Origin: Stercorarius parasiticus
Taxonomy: Eukaryota; Chordata; Aves; Charadriiformes; Stercorariidae
Direction of reading: 5' to 3'
NCBI GenBank assembly: GCA_013396915.1
Contig: VWZL01000111.1
Coordinates: forward strand, 389,854 to 453,853
DNA: 64,000 nt
Position 1 is the first letter of the stretch, and each line of letters opens with the position of its first letter. The notes below the pieces were generated by a model. It had not been told where the DNA came from, searched no databases, and worked only from the letters and a program-made list of their open reading frames with translations. This document shows positions 11,174 to 22,246 of the stretch, in pieces. A program made the translations under genes and the position numbers.

Positions 11174-14100
11174 GCAAGTGCTTCTTCTTGCCTTTGTGTG
11201 TGTGTGTATCCCCAGCGGTGTTGCTGCCTGCCCTCCGCCCTGGCCCTGCCCACGGGAAGGGGACGCCTCTGCCACCCCACTGTGCTGGGGCTGGGGCTGT
11301 CAGGATCGGCGCTGCCCCGGAGGGGTGCGATCCGATGGGCTCTACAACCACCTCTCTCCTCACCTGCTTCCAGGCTGGTTTTTCCCCCTCTCCAGCTCCC
11401 CGGAGTGGCTCCCACAGGATGCTCAGCAGCGAGACCCGCTTTGGAGCTGGCTCGGGGCAGCGGGACCCTCCTGGTGCTGGTTTAAGGGCTGGGAGGGTTG
11501 TTGCTCAAAGCTCGGTGTCAGTTTGGAGATGGAGGTGTGATAGGGGGGTAAAAGGGGCTGAGCAGGGAGTGAGCACAGAGCTGCCCAGAGCCCCCTACCC
11601 GCCCTGCACTGGTTACGCTTGGCCCCTCGGTGAGTCCAAGCCCCTGGCTGGGGTCATCCCCTGCCCCGTGGTGCGAGCTGATCCCCCCTGGGAGAAGAGG
11701 TGAGTATGGAGGGGGCAAGGGCTGAGCTGCCCCACAGAGGGGGGGTACCCACTGCGGGGCCGCAGCCCCTCGGTTGCAGTGGGATCTGGGGGTGCTGGCT
11801 GCTGCGGGCTGGGGTCATGCAGCTTGCCAGATGGTGGGGAAAAACCATCGATTAAGGGGGGGGCACAAGGGGCAGGACAGGGTCTAGACAAGGCTGGGGG
11901 AGCATTTGGGGCTCGGGGTTCTTGGGGGGCAGCTCTCCTGCTGGATATGAGCTCCAGTGCAGCACAGACCTGCAGGATGTCCAGGGTCTTGGCTCCACAG
12001 GGCAGATGCCTGTACCAGGGGGAGGAGAAGGGCAGGTAGGGGGGCTCTCAGCACTGGGGGGCTTTCACACCCCCTTTCTGCCCAGCCTGTGCTGTATGGG
12101 AGGCTGGGGGGACTGTTGCCCAGTGTCAGCTGCTGGTCTGCCCCCAGGGTGTCTCTGAGTGGCATAGACCCAACTCTGGCTGAGCAGGGTACCCCAAAAA
12201 TGTGTCACCATGGATGGGGTGTGCTGTGCAAGGTGCCTCTCCTGCCCCCCAGCACAGTGGGGCAGGCAGGACGGTGCTGGCCTCAGCTGCCCTCTCTTCC
12301 CCTGGGTTCCTTGCAGACAGCGTTGAGGATGAGTTTGAGCTCTCCACCGTCTGCCACCGCCCTGAGGGGCTGGAGCAGCTCCAGGAGCAGACCAAGTTCA
12401 CCCGCAAAGAGCTGCAGGTCCTCTACCGAGGCTTCAAGAATGTGAGTACCCCTCGACCAGCTTTGCTAGCCCCCCGCTCCGCTGCAGCATCTAGCTCGGA
12501 GGATACTTTGCGCCCAGTGGTGCTTGGGGTTTGCAAAGGTTTTTGGGACCGTGGGGTTGAAGTTTCTATCAGGCTATGGCCTGATTCCACCTCCAGGGAG
12601 CTCAGTGGGGTGGCCTGATCCTGTTCTCTAGCCCTTGGTTGCAGAGAGTCCCTTTCCTGGGTGCCTGGGATGCAGAGCCCCTCCAGTGAGGGGTGCAGCC
12701 CACAAAATCAGGGAGATGCTCCACACAGCCTTGCCAGCCGCCCCACCAGGCAGCGCAGGGCCAGGGGGCGAGGCAAGGGAGGCACAGGGATTTAGGGGGA
12801 TGCTCAGCCCCTCTCCATAATGGGGAGGTGACACTGTGGTTTGCCCTGGCAGGAATGCCCGAGCGGCATCGTCAATGAAGAAAACTTCAAGCAGATCTAC
12901 TCACAGTTCTTCCCGCAGGGAGGTGAGTGCCTGCCCCCATGCCCCGCAGGGGTGCCTCCGCAGAGCAGGGGGTCACACAACACCCCCTGACACTGTTCGT
13001 CTCTCCCCAGACTCCAGCACATACGCCACCTTCCTCTTCAACGCCTTTGACACTGACCACGATGGCTCCGTCAGCTTTGAGGTGAGCTGTGGCTGAGGAG
13101 GGGATGGCAGCAGGGCAGGGAGGGCATGTCCCTTCGGGTACCACAGGCTGGGCTGAGCAGTGTTGCTGTTGCAGGTGGATGAAGAGCTTCCCAGGGGCTG
13201 GTAGCACTTACTAAATTCACAGAGGCAGTGGAAAAACAGTGAAAAGCAACAAAAAAGGGGGCTTCCTATATTTTCTGGCTGATGTCTTGTAGGTACCCAG
13301 ACTGGCAGGCACAGCCATGGCTGAGTCTTGTTCAGGCTTTGGCTGAACAGCAGGTCCCGATGCACGTTGTCCACTTGGGTGCTGTGACCCAAAGGACTAG
13401 TGTGGGACATATTTGGGGACAAGAAATCATTTTTCCCCAGGCTCTTTTTGATACTCAACATTTCCCTTGCCAGCTCTGGGGCATATCTGCTTTGGGGCTG
13501 AGTTCTCCCTCTGCGGGAGGGACAAGCAAGGCTCTGCCCTCTGTGTCCATGAGACCCTTTGTGGCTGTAACTCCCATCTGCCTGCCTTGTCCATCCTTGC
13601 AGGACTTTGTGTCTGGGCTGTCCATCATCCTGCGGGGCACCATTGATGATCGCCTGAACTGGGCCTTCAACCTCTACGACCTGAACAAAGACGGCTGCAT
13701 CACCAAAGAGGTGGGATGGGGGGGGTCTTGGCTGGTTCCCGGGGCCAGCACAGGTCTGTGCCCAACAGGGATGAGGGCAGGACTCAGGGGCATTGGCTGA
13801 GCTCTGGAGGAGAGCTGGCGGGTGTCAATAATTACTGAGCTCAGCTTTGCAAACAGGTCCCTCCTGGCACTGTTGTGTCTCTGGGGTGGAGGGTGGATGA
13901 AGGGTGTGATGCTCTGGGTCTCCATCGCACCTGCAGGCACGCACACATGGCCCCACACCATGCACGGAGCTGGCAGGAACATGCATGAGAACCCCACAGG
14001 TCCTTCGGGAGCATCACCAAAAGGGTGCACGTTGGGGACTAGACAGAGGCAGAGCCCCATGTTGACCCTGCAACTGCCTTCCCTCCAGGAAATGCTGGAC

Positions 14101-14893
14101 ATTATGAAGTCCATCTATGACATGATGGGCAAATACACCTACCCAGCCATGCGGGAGGAAGCACCCCGGGAACACGTGGAGAACTTCTTCCAGGTGAGCC
14201 AAGCATGTCCTGGGGAAGCAGAGCTCCAGCATGGAGCTGGTGACTGCCCAAAACCTGGCATGATGCAGGAGAAAACCCACACTGGGGATGAAACAGGGCT
14301 GTGCTGAGCCAGGAAGATATCCTAGTCCTGCTGGGTGCTTGGGGATGGCTGGTGTGCTGTGTCCAGCCCCTGTGCGACCCAGGCAGGGGGTGCTGGGCTC
14401 TCCCTGGGGCTGGAGCTCTCCCTGCCATGCCTTCCGTGCTGTGCTTGTCTGCAGAAAATGGACCGAAACAAGGACGGCGTGGTGACAATTGAGGAGTTCC
14501 TGGAGTCCTGCCAGAAGGTAAAGCTACCAGCAGCACTGATCTGGGGCTGGGCCACCTCCCTGTCCCTTGGGGACCTCTGTCCCTCACTGCTCTCCTGGCA
14601 GAGAGGGTGTGAAGGCAGGGCTCCAAGGGGCAAGGCTGGGGCTCTCCTTTGGGAACCATATCCATGCTGATATCCTTGTGTGGATGAGAGCTGTGCATCT
14701 CAGTAGGGCTTGGCAACTGCCTGTAATCCCTGGGGTTCTTGTCCCATGTGTCAGAGCTGCCACGAGGATAAAGCCAAGTTTGGGGAGAGCTGCCCAGATT
14801 ACTGCTCTGTGCCCAACCCACCTGCTCCCCACCTCCTTCTCGCAGGATGAGAACATTATGCGGTCCATGCAGCTCTTTGACAACGTGATTTAG
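11078..14893 (+). CDS. KCNIP2: KCNIP2, Kv channel-interacting protein 2 (exons 2-9; 5' end outside window)
   Basis: Calcium-binding beta subunit of Kv4 (KCND) channels; in heart and neurons it raises surface expression and tunes inactivation of the transient outward current. Exons: 11078-11173, 12317-12441, 12853-12922, 13011-13081, 13603-13710, 14089-14193, 14455-14517, 14846-14893. All junctions keep frame and give 227 codons plus stop; with a family-standard first exon of about 25 residues this is the 252-residue KChIP2b form. Seen in order: [15 protein letters not shown] (basic/hydrophobic N-terminus with the Cys pair palmitoylated in mammals); core from [17 protein letters not shown]; a degenerate EF1 with CPSG; canonical loops EF2 ([12 protein letters not shown]), EF3 ([12 protein letters not shown]) and EF4 ([12 protein letters not shown]); C-terminus [10 protein letters not shown]. 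The 18-residue cassette of mammalian KChIP2a was not found. Identity is near certain from near-complete match to the remembered family sequence. Confidence 0.97.
11174..11175 (+). other. KCNIP2: non-canonical GC splice donor (GC-AG intron)
   Basis: The exon/intron border reads GAAA|GCAAGTGC. The rest of the donor consensus (AAGT at +3 to +6) is perfect, as is typical of functional GC-AG introns. No in-phase GT donor lies nearby. Frame is kept with the acceptor at 12316. Confidence 0.85.
12317..12441 (+). CDS. KCNIP2: KCNIP2 coding exon 3
   Basis: Acceptor TTGCAG, phase-1 start, donor AAT|GTGAGT, phase-0 end. It encodes the beginning of the conserved KChIP core ([20 protein letters not shown] and the [16 protein letters not shown] helix that packs the Kv4 N-terminus). 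Both N-terminal variants splice here. Confidence 0.97.
12853..12922 (+). CDS. KCNIP2: KCNIP2 coding exon 4
   Basis: 70 bp, phase 0 to phase 1, donor GGAG|GTGAGT. It reads [20 protein letters not shown] then PQG: the degenerate first EF hand, whose loop has Cys-Pro in place of calcium ligands, as in all KChIPs. Confidence 0.97.
13011..13081 (+). CDS. KCNIP2: KCNIP2 coding exon 5
   Basis: 71 bp, phase 1 to phase 0, donor GAG|GTGAGC. It encodes [20 protein letters not shown] and the start of the EF2 loop. Confidence 0.97.
13603..13710 (+). CDS. KCNIP2: KCNIP2 coding exon 6
   Basis: 108 bp, phase 0 on both sides, donor GAG|GTGGGA. It encodes [20 protein letters not shown] and the EF3 loop [11 protein letters not shown]. 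Confidence 0.97.
14089..14193 (+). CDS. KCNIP2: KCNIP2 coding exon 7
   Basis: 105 bp, phase 0 on both sides, donor CAG|GTGAGC. It encodes [20 protein letters not shown] and the linker to EF4. Confidence 0.97.
14455..14517 (+). CDS. KCNIP2: KCNIP2 coding exon 8
   Basis: 63 bp, phase 0, donor AAG|GTAAAG. It encodes [20 protein letters not shown] plus K: the EF4 calcium loop. Confidence 0.97.
14846..14893 (+). CDS. KCNIP2: KCNIP2 last coding exon
   Basis: Acceptor CTTCTCGCAG. It encodes [15 protein letters not shown] and TAG (14891-14893), the invariant KChIP C-terminal helix that occupies the hydrophobic groove when no Kv4 peptide is bound. Confidence 0.97.
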   Translation, partial: DENIMRSMQLFDNVI

Positions 14894-15330
14894 CTCCCGG
14901 ACCTGCCTCCAGCCGAGCTCTCCTGCCACTGGGCCCAGAATTTGCTTCTCTCTCGACTTTTCCTTCGAGCCTCCTCTCCGCCAGCTGCACAGACACCCCC
15001 ATGGGAAGGAGCCTCCCTTCCCAGAGATGTGGTCGGCACCAGGATCTTCCCTTCCCTCTGGTCTGGCTCTGCTTTCCTCGGGGGACCCTAAGCAGGTGCT
15101 CCTGGACATCGGAGCGTGGGCACGCCTGGCACGGGGCGAGCGTTTGGCCCGGATGGACCTCCCTGCACCCTTTCTTGGCAGGGAAGCCGCAGCCTCGGGC
15201 TGCAATAGAGGCTTTCCACATGCACAGCACCCCGTGCAGCCATGGCTCCCCCACCCCTGACCCTCCCCAGCCCCAGGAGCCCCCAGCCCCGGCTCCAGCC
15301 CAAACCCTCTAGCGATGCTGTCTAGAAACC

Positions 15331-15336
15331 AATAAA
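15331..15336 (+). terminator. KCNIP2: proximal poly(A) signal of KCNIP2
   Basis: AATAAA in ACCAATAAAGTCTTGC, 438 bp after the stop codon, followed by a GT-rich segment (GGGTGCCAGTG). Cleavage is expected near 15350. Confidence 0.8.
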
Positions 15337-16976
15337 GTCTTGCAACGGGTGCCAGTGCCTCGGCTTCCTCCCCTGCCCTGGCTGTGCCCTGCTGTGGGGA
15401 GCATGGATGGCATGTCGGCCATGAGCCACTGGCCACCCTCCTTGCCCAGCCCCTGGGCCAGTGGGTGGCAGAGGGGCCATGCCTAGAGAAGGCAGCTGCA
15501 CAGGCACTTGGGGTTCATCGCTGTATGATATGTGGGGAGTAGCCCCTGATCCCGGGGGGCCCAGTTAGACCTAGGAGGTCCATCCTGACATGGGGAGAGG
15601 GGAGACTAAAGGGACCCCAAGGTGCCTTCTCATGGCACTGGTCCCCCGGGATGGAGGATGCTGGGCTGGGAGAGCTACAACCTCAGACCCTGTCCCTCGA
15701 GTTTGGGGTGCTGGCACACAGGGGACCTCAGGGACCCACTTGAGGCTCCAATGGAGAGACACCCTTCCCACCCCTCCCTGAGGACAGGGCAGCCAGGATA
15801 TGGGGACACATGGAGGAGGGAGGTGTGCTGGGCTCCGGCGGCCACCCTGGCCTTTAGGCGTCATGGCCATGCAGCATCATTTGCTGATGTCCTTCCCCCG
15901 CTCCCGTGCCCTGACCCGTCCCAGCCCACCCACTGCTTGGGGAGCCAGGGAGTGAGCAATGGGGCAGAGAGGTGTCCCCAACAGGCACAGCCCTGTGCTG
16001 TGGACACAGCTGAGCTGGCAGCTCCTCGGGGAGAAAGTCAAGGCTGGGGCCGGCCAGGAGTCGTTGCTGTGCTGCCGGCGGGCTGGAGGGTCACCTCGGG
16101 GGAGGTGGGCTCAGCCCTTTCTCCTGGCATGGCCATGAGAGAGCCAGCCTGGGGACCCCAGGGATGGAGCCAGCATCCTGGGGCTCCCCACGTCTTTGTC
16201 ACCACCAGCTCTTCGGAGCTGTGTGTGTGCAGGCAGACCTGTCCTGCCCACGTATCCCTCTGAGTCATAGCTGGGACAGTGATGCCCATGGGCTAATGAC
16301 CCCATGCCAACCCCAGAAGCCCCTCTGTGCAACCCCACAGGCCTTGGGAATGTACCTGGCCCCGGCAGCCTCTAGCTCTGCTGCTCCAGCCTCTGCATCC
16401 TTAGCAGACAAGGGTAGTCAGGGCTGGCCTAAGCTGCGGCGTCTGGGATCAATGGGGAGGGGGTGAGCAAGGCCAGTACCTGTGCTGGGCCGGGCCCCAG
16501 ACCCAGGCCAAGCCCCTGGTGTCAGAGGCATTAGAAACAGCCCCCCGCAGGGCCCTGAGCCAAAGCTATGGGGTTGCTCCCCAGCAGGACCATCCCTGGC
16601 CCAGCCCCTGCAGACATGATGCATTTTTTTAGGTTCATTCAACACATTGTTCATCTCTCAGTCCTGTTCCTTGGGTTTGCCGTGGGGCTGAGCTCCCACT
16701 TGCAGTCTCCCAAGGGTGGGAGGGCAGGTATCCCGATTCTTACCCCTCCCGTCTCCTCCCCCCCCAATCCTCCCTCTTCCTAGGCTCTCTGGGGTACCCA
16801 CCGTCCTCTGCCACACCGAGCAGATGCTGCCTCCTCCCTCACGCTGCAGGTCGCATGGTGTGACCCCCCCCGCCCCGGGGCATGGTGACCCACAACCCGC
16901 TTGGCATCTCCAGTCTGTATATTTTGTATTATAACAGTAATATGGGTTAAAAAAAAAAAAAAGCAACAAAAAAACC

Positions 16977-16982
16977 AATAAA
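16977..16982 (+). terminator. KCNIP2: distal poly(A) signal of KCNIP2
   Basis: AATAAA within AAACCAATAAAATCT, preceded by an A-rich stretch and the AT-rich tail of the 3'UTR. Use of both signals is inferred. Confidence 0.65.
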
Positions 16983-17314
16983 ATCTAACCACAATCGCTA
17001 TGCACACCACCGTTACGTCTTTGCATCTGTCAGTCATCTGCGGGGAGGGGGTGGGAAATAGGGGCCACGGGTCTCTGCAGAGGGTTGGCAGTCTTTTTGG
17101 GATGCTGCAGCTGCAGGTTGCTCTGCATGGGTGCTCTGGGAGGTTGCGTGGGGGACAGGCTGCACCCTGAGCTGGCCAGGGTCCCAAACAGCCTGGCCAC
17201 GCCATCGATGGCCCTGTAAATACAGTCTTTCCCCTGCTAAGAGGCTTTAGGCTAACAGAGTCTTATACCGAGTGTGTCAGGTCTCAGGAGTGGGGCTGTC
17301 AGGTGTGTCTTCAA

Positions 17315-17845
17315 CTTGTCAGGAGATGCTGCTGGGTGAGCCTGAGCTTGGGACCAGGTGGCCCTTGTTAGGATGGGTCATTTAAGGCTGAGCTAACAGG
17401 TAGATGGTCAGCTACCACCTCAAAGAGGTGGGTATGGACTGGAAAGGGATTTTTCACAGGGACGTGAACTGATGGGCAATCACTGATCCTTGGTAAAATG
17501 CAGCCTTGAGAACTGGGAAAAATGGCTTGAAGCAAAACAAAGAAGAAAAAAGCAGCAGGTAAGCAAGAAACCAGGAGAACAACAGGATCATGGACCTGAT
17601 GTGGGACAGTGACACTTCCAGCGTTATGCAGTCTGTGGTCCAGGAACTGAAAGCTCAATGTGAAGAGCTGCCTGGAGACCCAGACATCTTAAAATAATGG
17701 GCTTTAGCTATGGGGAGAATTACCATCCTGGGACTGGCAAAGCTGCGAGTCTGCTCTTTCCAAAGCCTCTGACTGCCCAGGGCAATCACCAAGGTCTGTG
17801 TACAGCAGTATGAATGAGCCTGAGTGCGTTTTCCCCCTCTAACCC
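17315..17845 (+). repeat. diverged direct repeat, copy A
   Basis: Shares ordered anchors with copy B about 0.93 kb downstream: CTTGGGACCAGGTG, CCCTTGTTAGGATG, CATTTAA, a poly-purine stretch with GAAAAAAG, GACATCTTAAAATAATG versus AACGTCTTGTAAAAGGATG, GAATTACCATCCTGGGA versus GAATTGTCACCACAGGA, GAGTCTGCTCTT versus CAAGTCTGCTTT, and CAGCAGTATGAATGAG versus CACAGTGGTATGAGTG. The order of anchors is kept with small indels, so these are copies of one unit. Family unknown. Confidence 0.55.
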
Positions 17846-18249
17846 ACCCTTCCCAGTATATCCTATCCCCCGTGAGCTCTGCTTGGCTGGTTGTTATTTT
17901 TGGGCAATGCCATCTGTGGGCTTGATGTGCCCTCTCATGGCACAGGGATGCTGTAAGCCACGGGTGGGGTCCCTCTCCCCAGGGTGAGGGGTAGGGATGA
18001 CAAGGGGGAAAAGGGTGCTGTGGGGCTCACTCAGCCCTCAAATGCCACCGTAGCCTTTTCACGCTGAGCAGGAATAGGTTTGTCCGGGGATCGCGGCCGG
18101 TAGCTATGGGGTGGGGGGGGATGGCTGAACCTGGGAGTCAAAAAATAATCTCTGCTTAGCTCCACCCTGGGGCAGGCCCTCAGGGAAGGGGCTGAGGACG
18201 GGGAAGACTGGATCAGTTCCTCCAGGGGTGTCATCAGCTTGTTAGAAGC

Positions 18250-18695
18250 TGCTGAGGCAGGGCTTGGGACCAGGTGTCCCTTGTTAGGATGTAGCATTTA
18301 AAGGTGGGTAACAGCGAAGCTGTTGGGTCTATGCTGAGAATGGAGGTAAGAGCTGATGGGTCCTTGGAAAAGGGTGGCCTTGTGTTGTTTCAAGCCATCT
18401 TTTTCTGAGCTTTCAGAGGAAAAAAGAACAGTAGCTATGTGGGAAAACAGCTGAGCAGCTGGATGAGGCAGCTGATGCAGCCTGGGGCAGTGATTCACTC
18501 CAGCATCCTGAATACTGCCTAGAAACACAAACGTCTTGTAAAAGGATGAGATCCCAACGCTGGGGGAATTGTCACCACAGGATTATTTTGGCATGACCAA
18601 ACCTGTGAGTGCAAGTCTGCTTTAGGGTCCCTTCTGACCTACCAGGCAACTGTCCAGTTCTGCACACAGTGGTATGAGTGCTGTGTTTTTCACCC
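18250..18695 (+). repeat. diverged direct repeat, copy B
   Basis: Second copy of the unit described at 17315-17845, in the same orientation. It begins near GCTTGGGACCAGGTGTCCCTTGTTAGGATG and ends near CACAGTGGTATGAGTGCTG. It could be an old tandem duplication or two insertions of an unnamed repeat; neither copy carries an open frame of note. Confidence 0.55.
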
Positions 18696-19375
18696 AAATT
18701 CTGTGCATTTCTCCTCTCTAACACTTCTGTAAAGTCTTGTTACGTATTAATAAATGTAGCTCATTGCTATTTAGGGGCAGCAGTACAATTTCTATTTTTG
18801 CTCTTTGAAAGCTTTAAATTGGATGTGACAGTAACTAGAGATGCTCCTTGGCCAGGGTCTCTGCTGCAGCTTCCTGAGCACGGGTATAGATGGAGCCAGA
18901 AACAGACCTGTCTTGAGTTTCTCATCACGCTGAAATATCATCGGTAGAAATAAGGTCGAAGAGCAGGAAACAGACTTCAGAAAATACCAGGGCGGGTTTT
19001 GGGAGAGCTGAGTGAGCTGGGTAGGGCTGAACAGTGCCAAAATCAGCAGGGGATATGCTTTTAATCAGTTCTCGCTGATTTTTTTCAGTTTTGGCTGACA
19101 CGTGATGTGCCTGCTGTGATGCCTTTCTCAGCCCCTCCCCCCCTGCTGGGGTTTCCAGCAGGTTTTTGCTCACTGGTTTCTTGTTGGCTGGTACCCGCCG
19201 TGGCCTCTCCAGTGCTGGGTGTGCTAGAAGGATTACCTCCCTGGCCTCATGGGAGGTCTTCTGCTCAGCCCTGTGCTCTGACTCATGCTCTGGGGGGGCT
19301 GTTGCTTCTCCAGAGCTTCTCCCTGGAGAGATGCTGTCTGACCTCAGGCCCCTTCTCTGATTTACTGAGATGATC

Positions 19376-19751
19376 TCAGCTTCGCAGCCCGTCCTTCAGC
19401 ATCCTCGTAGCCCCTTCCAGGCGCGGAAACATCTGCGAGCGTAGCCAGGCTGTGCTAGGAGGGAGTGACTGTAGAGGCATCCCACCTGCGGCCCCTTTCC
19501 GTCCTGCGGCAGGGACACAGCAGCTCGGTCTCCCATCCGCGCCGCAGCCCCAGCGGACCCCGCTTAACTCGCGGGGCCTCGCCAGAAGTAGGCCACAGCT
19601 CAAGGGAAACCCGCGCGGCCGCTGAGCTCAGCTGAGGGAGCTCCGTTACGCGCAGGCGCGCTCCCGCCCGCGCGGCTTCCGCGCGCTGTCCCCCGAGGCG
19701 CATGCGCGGAGCGGCAGTAAACACTTCATTTCCCACCTTCCCGCCCCCCTC
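19376..19751 (+). promoter_or_regulatory. OGA: OGA CpG-island promoter (left part)
   Basis: CpG-dense sequence immediately before the assembly gap, with GCGGCCGC, GTTACGCGCAGGCGCGC and a palindromic NRF1-type site. TATA-less, as expected for a housekeeping gene. Since OGA exon 2 lies downstream and the exon encoding the N-terminus is missing, the transcription start is probably here or in the gap. Confidence 0.7.
19698..19707. promoter_or_regulatory. NRF1-type site
   Basis: GCGCATGCGC, the perfect palindromic consensus for nuclear respiratory factor 1, 45 bp before the gap in the OGA CpG island. Confidence 0.6.
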
Positions 19752-20324
19752 NNNNNNNNNNNNNNNNNNNNNNNNNNNNNNNNNNNNNNNNNNNNNNNNN
19801 NNNNNNNNNNNNNNNNNNNNNNNNNNNNNNNNNNNNNNNNNNNNNNNNNNNNNNNNNNNNNNNNNNNNNNNNNNNNNNNNNNNNNNNNNNNNNNNNNNNN
19901 NNNNNNNNNNNNNNNNNNNNNNNNNNNNNNNNNNNNNNNNNNNNNNNNNNNNNNNNNNNNNNNNNNNNNNNNNNNNNNNNNNNNNNNNNNNNNNNNNNNN
20001 NNNNNNNNNNNNNNNNNNNNNNNNNNNNNNNNNNNNNNNNNNNNNNNNNNNNNNNNNNNNNNNNNNNNNNNNNNNNNNNNNNNNNNNNNNNNNNNNNNNN
20101 NNNNNNNNNNNNNNNNNNNNNNNNNNNNNNNNNNNNNNNNNNNNNNNNNNNNNNNNNNNNNNNNNNNNNNNNNNNNNNNNNNNNNNNNNNNNNNNNNNNN
20201 NNNNNNNNNNNNNNNNNNNNNNNNNNNNNNNNNNNNNNNNNNNNNNNNNNNNNNNNNNNNNNNNNNNNNNNNNNNNNNNNNNNNNNNNNNNNNNNNNNNN
20301 NNNNNNNNNNNNNNNNNNNNNNNN
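19752..20324. other. assembly gap (573 N), presumed to contain OGA exon 1
   Basis: All bases are N. Flanks are CpG-rich on both sides. OGA exon 2 begins in phase 1 with Gly-Phe-Tyr-Gly-Arg-Pro, so an upstream exon with the start codon and about 65 residues must exist. It is found nowhere in the readable sequence, making this gap the most likely place. Confidence 0.75.
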
Positions 20325-21566
20325 GGGTGGGGGGTGGGGAGGAGCCGCGGCTCTCGGGCGGGGCTGCTCCCCCTGGGGCTTGTGCTGGAAGCTGTTGGCT
20401 AGCAGGGAGTGCCTTTTGATGGCAGCTGTTCGGCGGGGTGAAGGCAGGCCTGGCATCCCCAGCGGGCCGATGATTCCTAATGGAGGCTGAGGCAGTGCTG
20501 TGGCTGGCTTGCTAGTACGCGACTGAAGGGGGAGGTAGGAGAGAGAGAAGAGCTGCTGTGCGATTATCTCAGCTGTACATGCTCTTCCTGCGCGCCAGAG
20601 ACTCGGATTGAGTTTCCTGGATAGGGAATAGGTGATTCCATAGACATCTGTTCTGGAATTAATATTAAATGCTCGCTATTTTCTGAAATGTTGTAGCTTA
20701 CCATTTTAATTGCGCTGTAGAACAGTCCTTTTCTGTCTTTTGGCATAGTTGCAGCATTAAAAGGTTTAAATTGTTGCAGGCGCTGCAGAATAAAAGGGAC
20801 TCTCTTTGCATTTCTTAGTATCTATAGAATTTATCTGCGTTTCTGACAGGCCAGTTAAGGTAGGTGGTTGAAAGCCTGCAAGAGAAATGGTTTATTCCCA
20901 ACATAATAGTTGATTTGGAATCGTTCTAAATTCCTGTGGACTGCTATTATTTCTGTATCTGTAATGAATCTCCAGTAGGAGAATGAAATGATTAATAGAT
21001 GGAGTAGAGTGTGAAACAGGCCGTTTATCAAAGTAAGTATCTGCATTGCTTGCAGAATGCCTTTTGTTCATATCTTAAAAAGAAAATACCATTTGGCTCC
21101 TGCAAATGTCACTGTGTGAAGTGGACTAGGCCCAGTTAATATCTTTCTTTTTTAGCACTTACTAGGGCTTAAATGCAGTTAGTGTGGAGAGAGATATCTT
21201 TGCTTAGTTAATAGACTTAACTCTATGAAGATAGGTGCTAAACTGAAGGCTTTGAAGACAGATAACAGTGAACAGAAATACAGATCGTAACAGCATGATT
21301 TCTCACGTTTCTGATTATACACTTTGACTATGGATCACCTGTTCATCCAGGTTTATATCAGAACCACCAATACTATAATCTTTTTTCTTGTCATCTTACT
21401 TACATTGTTGATCTCTTCTGCATATATTTTGGTGCAGGTGTTCTTGACTGCACTGTGTATAATGCAAAGCTAGAAAATGGCCTCTGCCCAGTGAAGCAGT
21501 CTAACACTAGTTAAGAGTTACCAGTCTAACATTAATGCATACAATAAAAAAAGGAATAGGGGAGTG

Positions 21567-21645
21567 TTTAAAAAAAACAAACAACAAACACCAACCACCA
21601 AAACCAACAACAAAACAAGCCAAAAACAACAACAGAAAAACCCTG
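21567..21645 (+). repeat. A/C-rich low-complexity tract
   Basis: About 80 bp made almost only of A and C (AAAAAAAACAAACAACAAAC and variants), a simple-sequence expansion. Confidence 0.8.
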
Positions 21646-22246
21646 CTGTAGTGAATGAGGTAAATGGTAGTGGGTGAAAACATCTGTCTCTTTAGTGACT
21701 CAAGAGAATTATAGGGGTAAGAGAAAAACAGGGATTTACTTCAGAAGTGTAGATAAATACTTAAACATAGTGCAGTGGTTAACACAGACTAGAGATATGG
21801 TGAAATCAAAGCAGTGAGATGGAGAGTTTGGATCTTTTCTAGAAGAGTGGGGGGAATTGGCCAAATGCTGTGTGTAAATACTGGGTGTGCTCTTTAAGAA
21901 TGTGAAGAGTTTATGACAGATATCAAATTCACTCTTTTGGGGGGTAATAAGATCTATGAGTACAGGACGCAAAGCTCTGGTGCTCTGCCTCCAGGCTATC
22001 CTGGCTTTTAGTGGTGGAGAGCGTGGTGACTGGGATGAGGTATTTGGCATGATCTGTTGACTTTGTATTAACCTGACACGCAGTCTTGAGGGAGTAATAC
22101 AAAAGCAGGTTGATTTTTTAGTTGGACAGAAAGATGCAAGAGTTGTCATCAGATGGTGACATTAGTAATCTAAGAAAAGTGGTGACAGATAGAAGAGCCT
22201 CACTTTGGATTAGCATGTTCTCTTCAGTCTTATTTAATCGGCCTTT

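Larger units (their letters stand above)
14894..17000 (+). other. KCNIP2: KCNIP2 3'UTR (short and long forms)
   Basis: Non-coding sequence after the stop. Two AATAAA signals bound a short UTR of about 0.46 kb and a long one of about 2.1 kb. The last 400 bp before the distal signal are less GC-rich (GATGCATTTTTTTAGG; TGTATATTTTGTATTATAAC, close to a Pumilio site), as expected for a regulated distal 3'UTR. Confidence 0.7.
17001..19375. other. KCNIP2-OGA intergenic region
   Basis: No gene seen. The main content is a pair of diverged direct repeats (listed separately). Open frames here are short and lack coding character. Confidence 0.6.

Noticed and set aside
11216..11290. Possible KChIP2a-type cassette ([11 protein letters not shown] resembles the mammalian cassette)
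   Set aside because: It would start 42 bp after the exon 2 donor, too short an intron, and no donor of the right phase follows.
10756..11703. A 315-codon open frame spanning KCNIP2 exon 2
   Set aside because: Only 11078-11173 matches the family. The rest is GC-driven and crosses a good acceptor and a GC donor. The GT donor at its end (11700) leaves phase 2, which does not fit exon 3.
19455..20456. Long open frames across the first N run (and 47426-48196 across the second)
   Set aside because: They exist only because N codons contain no stop.
21736..22149. 137-codon - strand frame in OGA intron 1
   Set aside because: No recognisable domain or processed-gene signs; judged chance.
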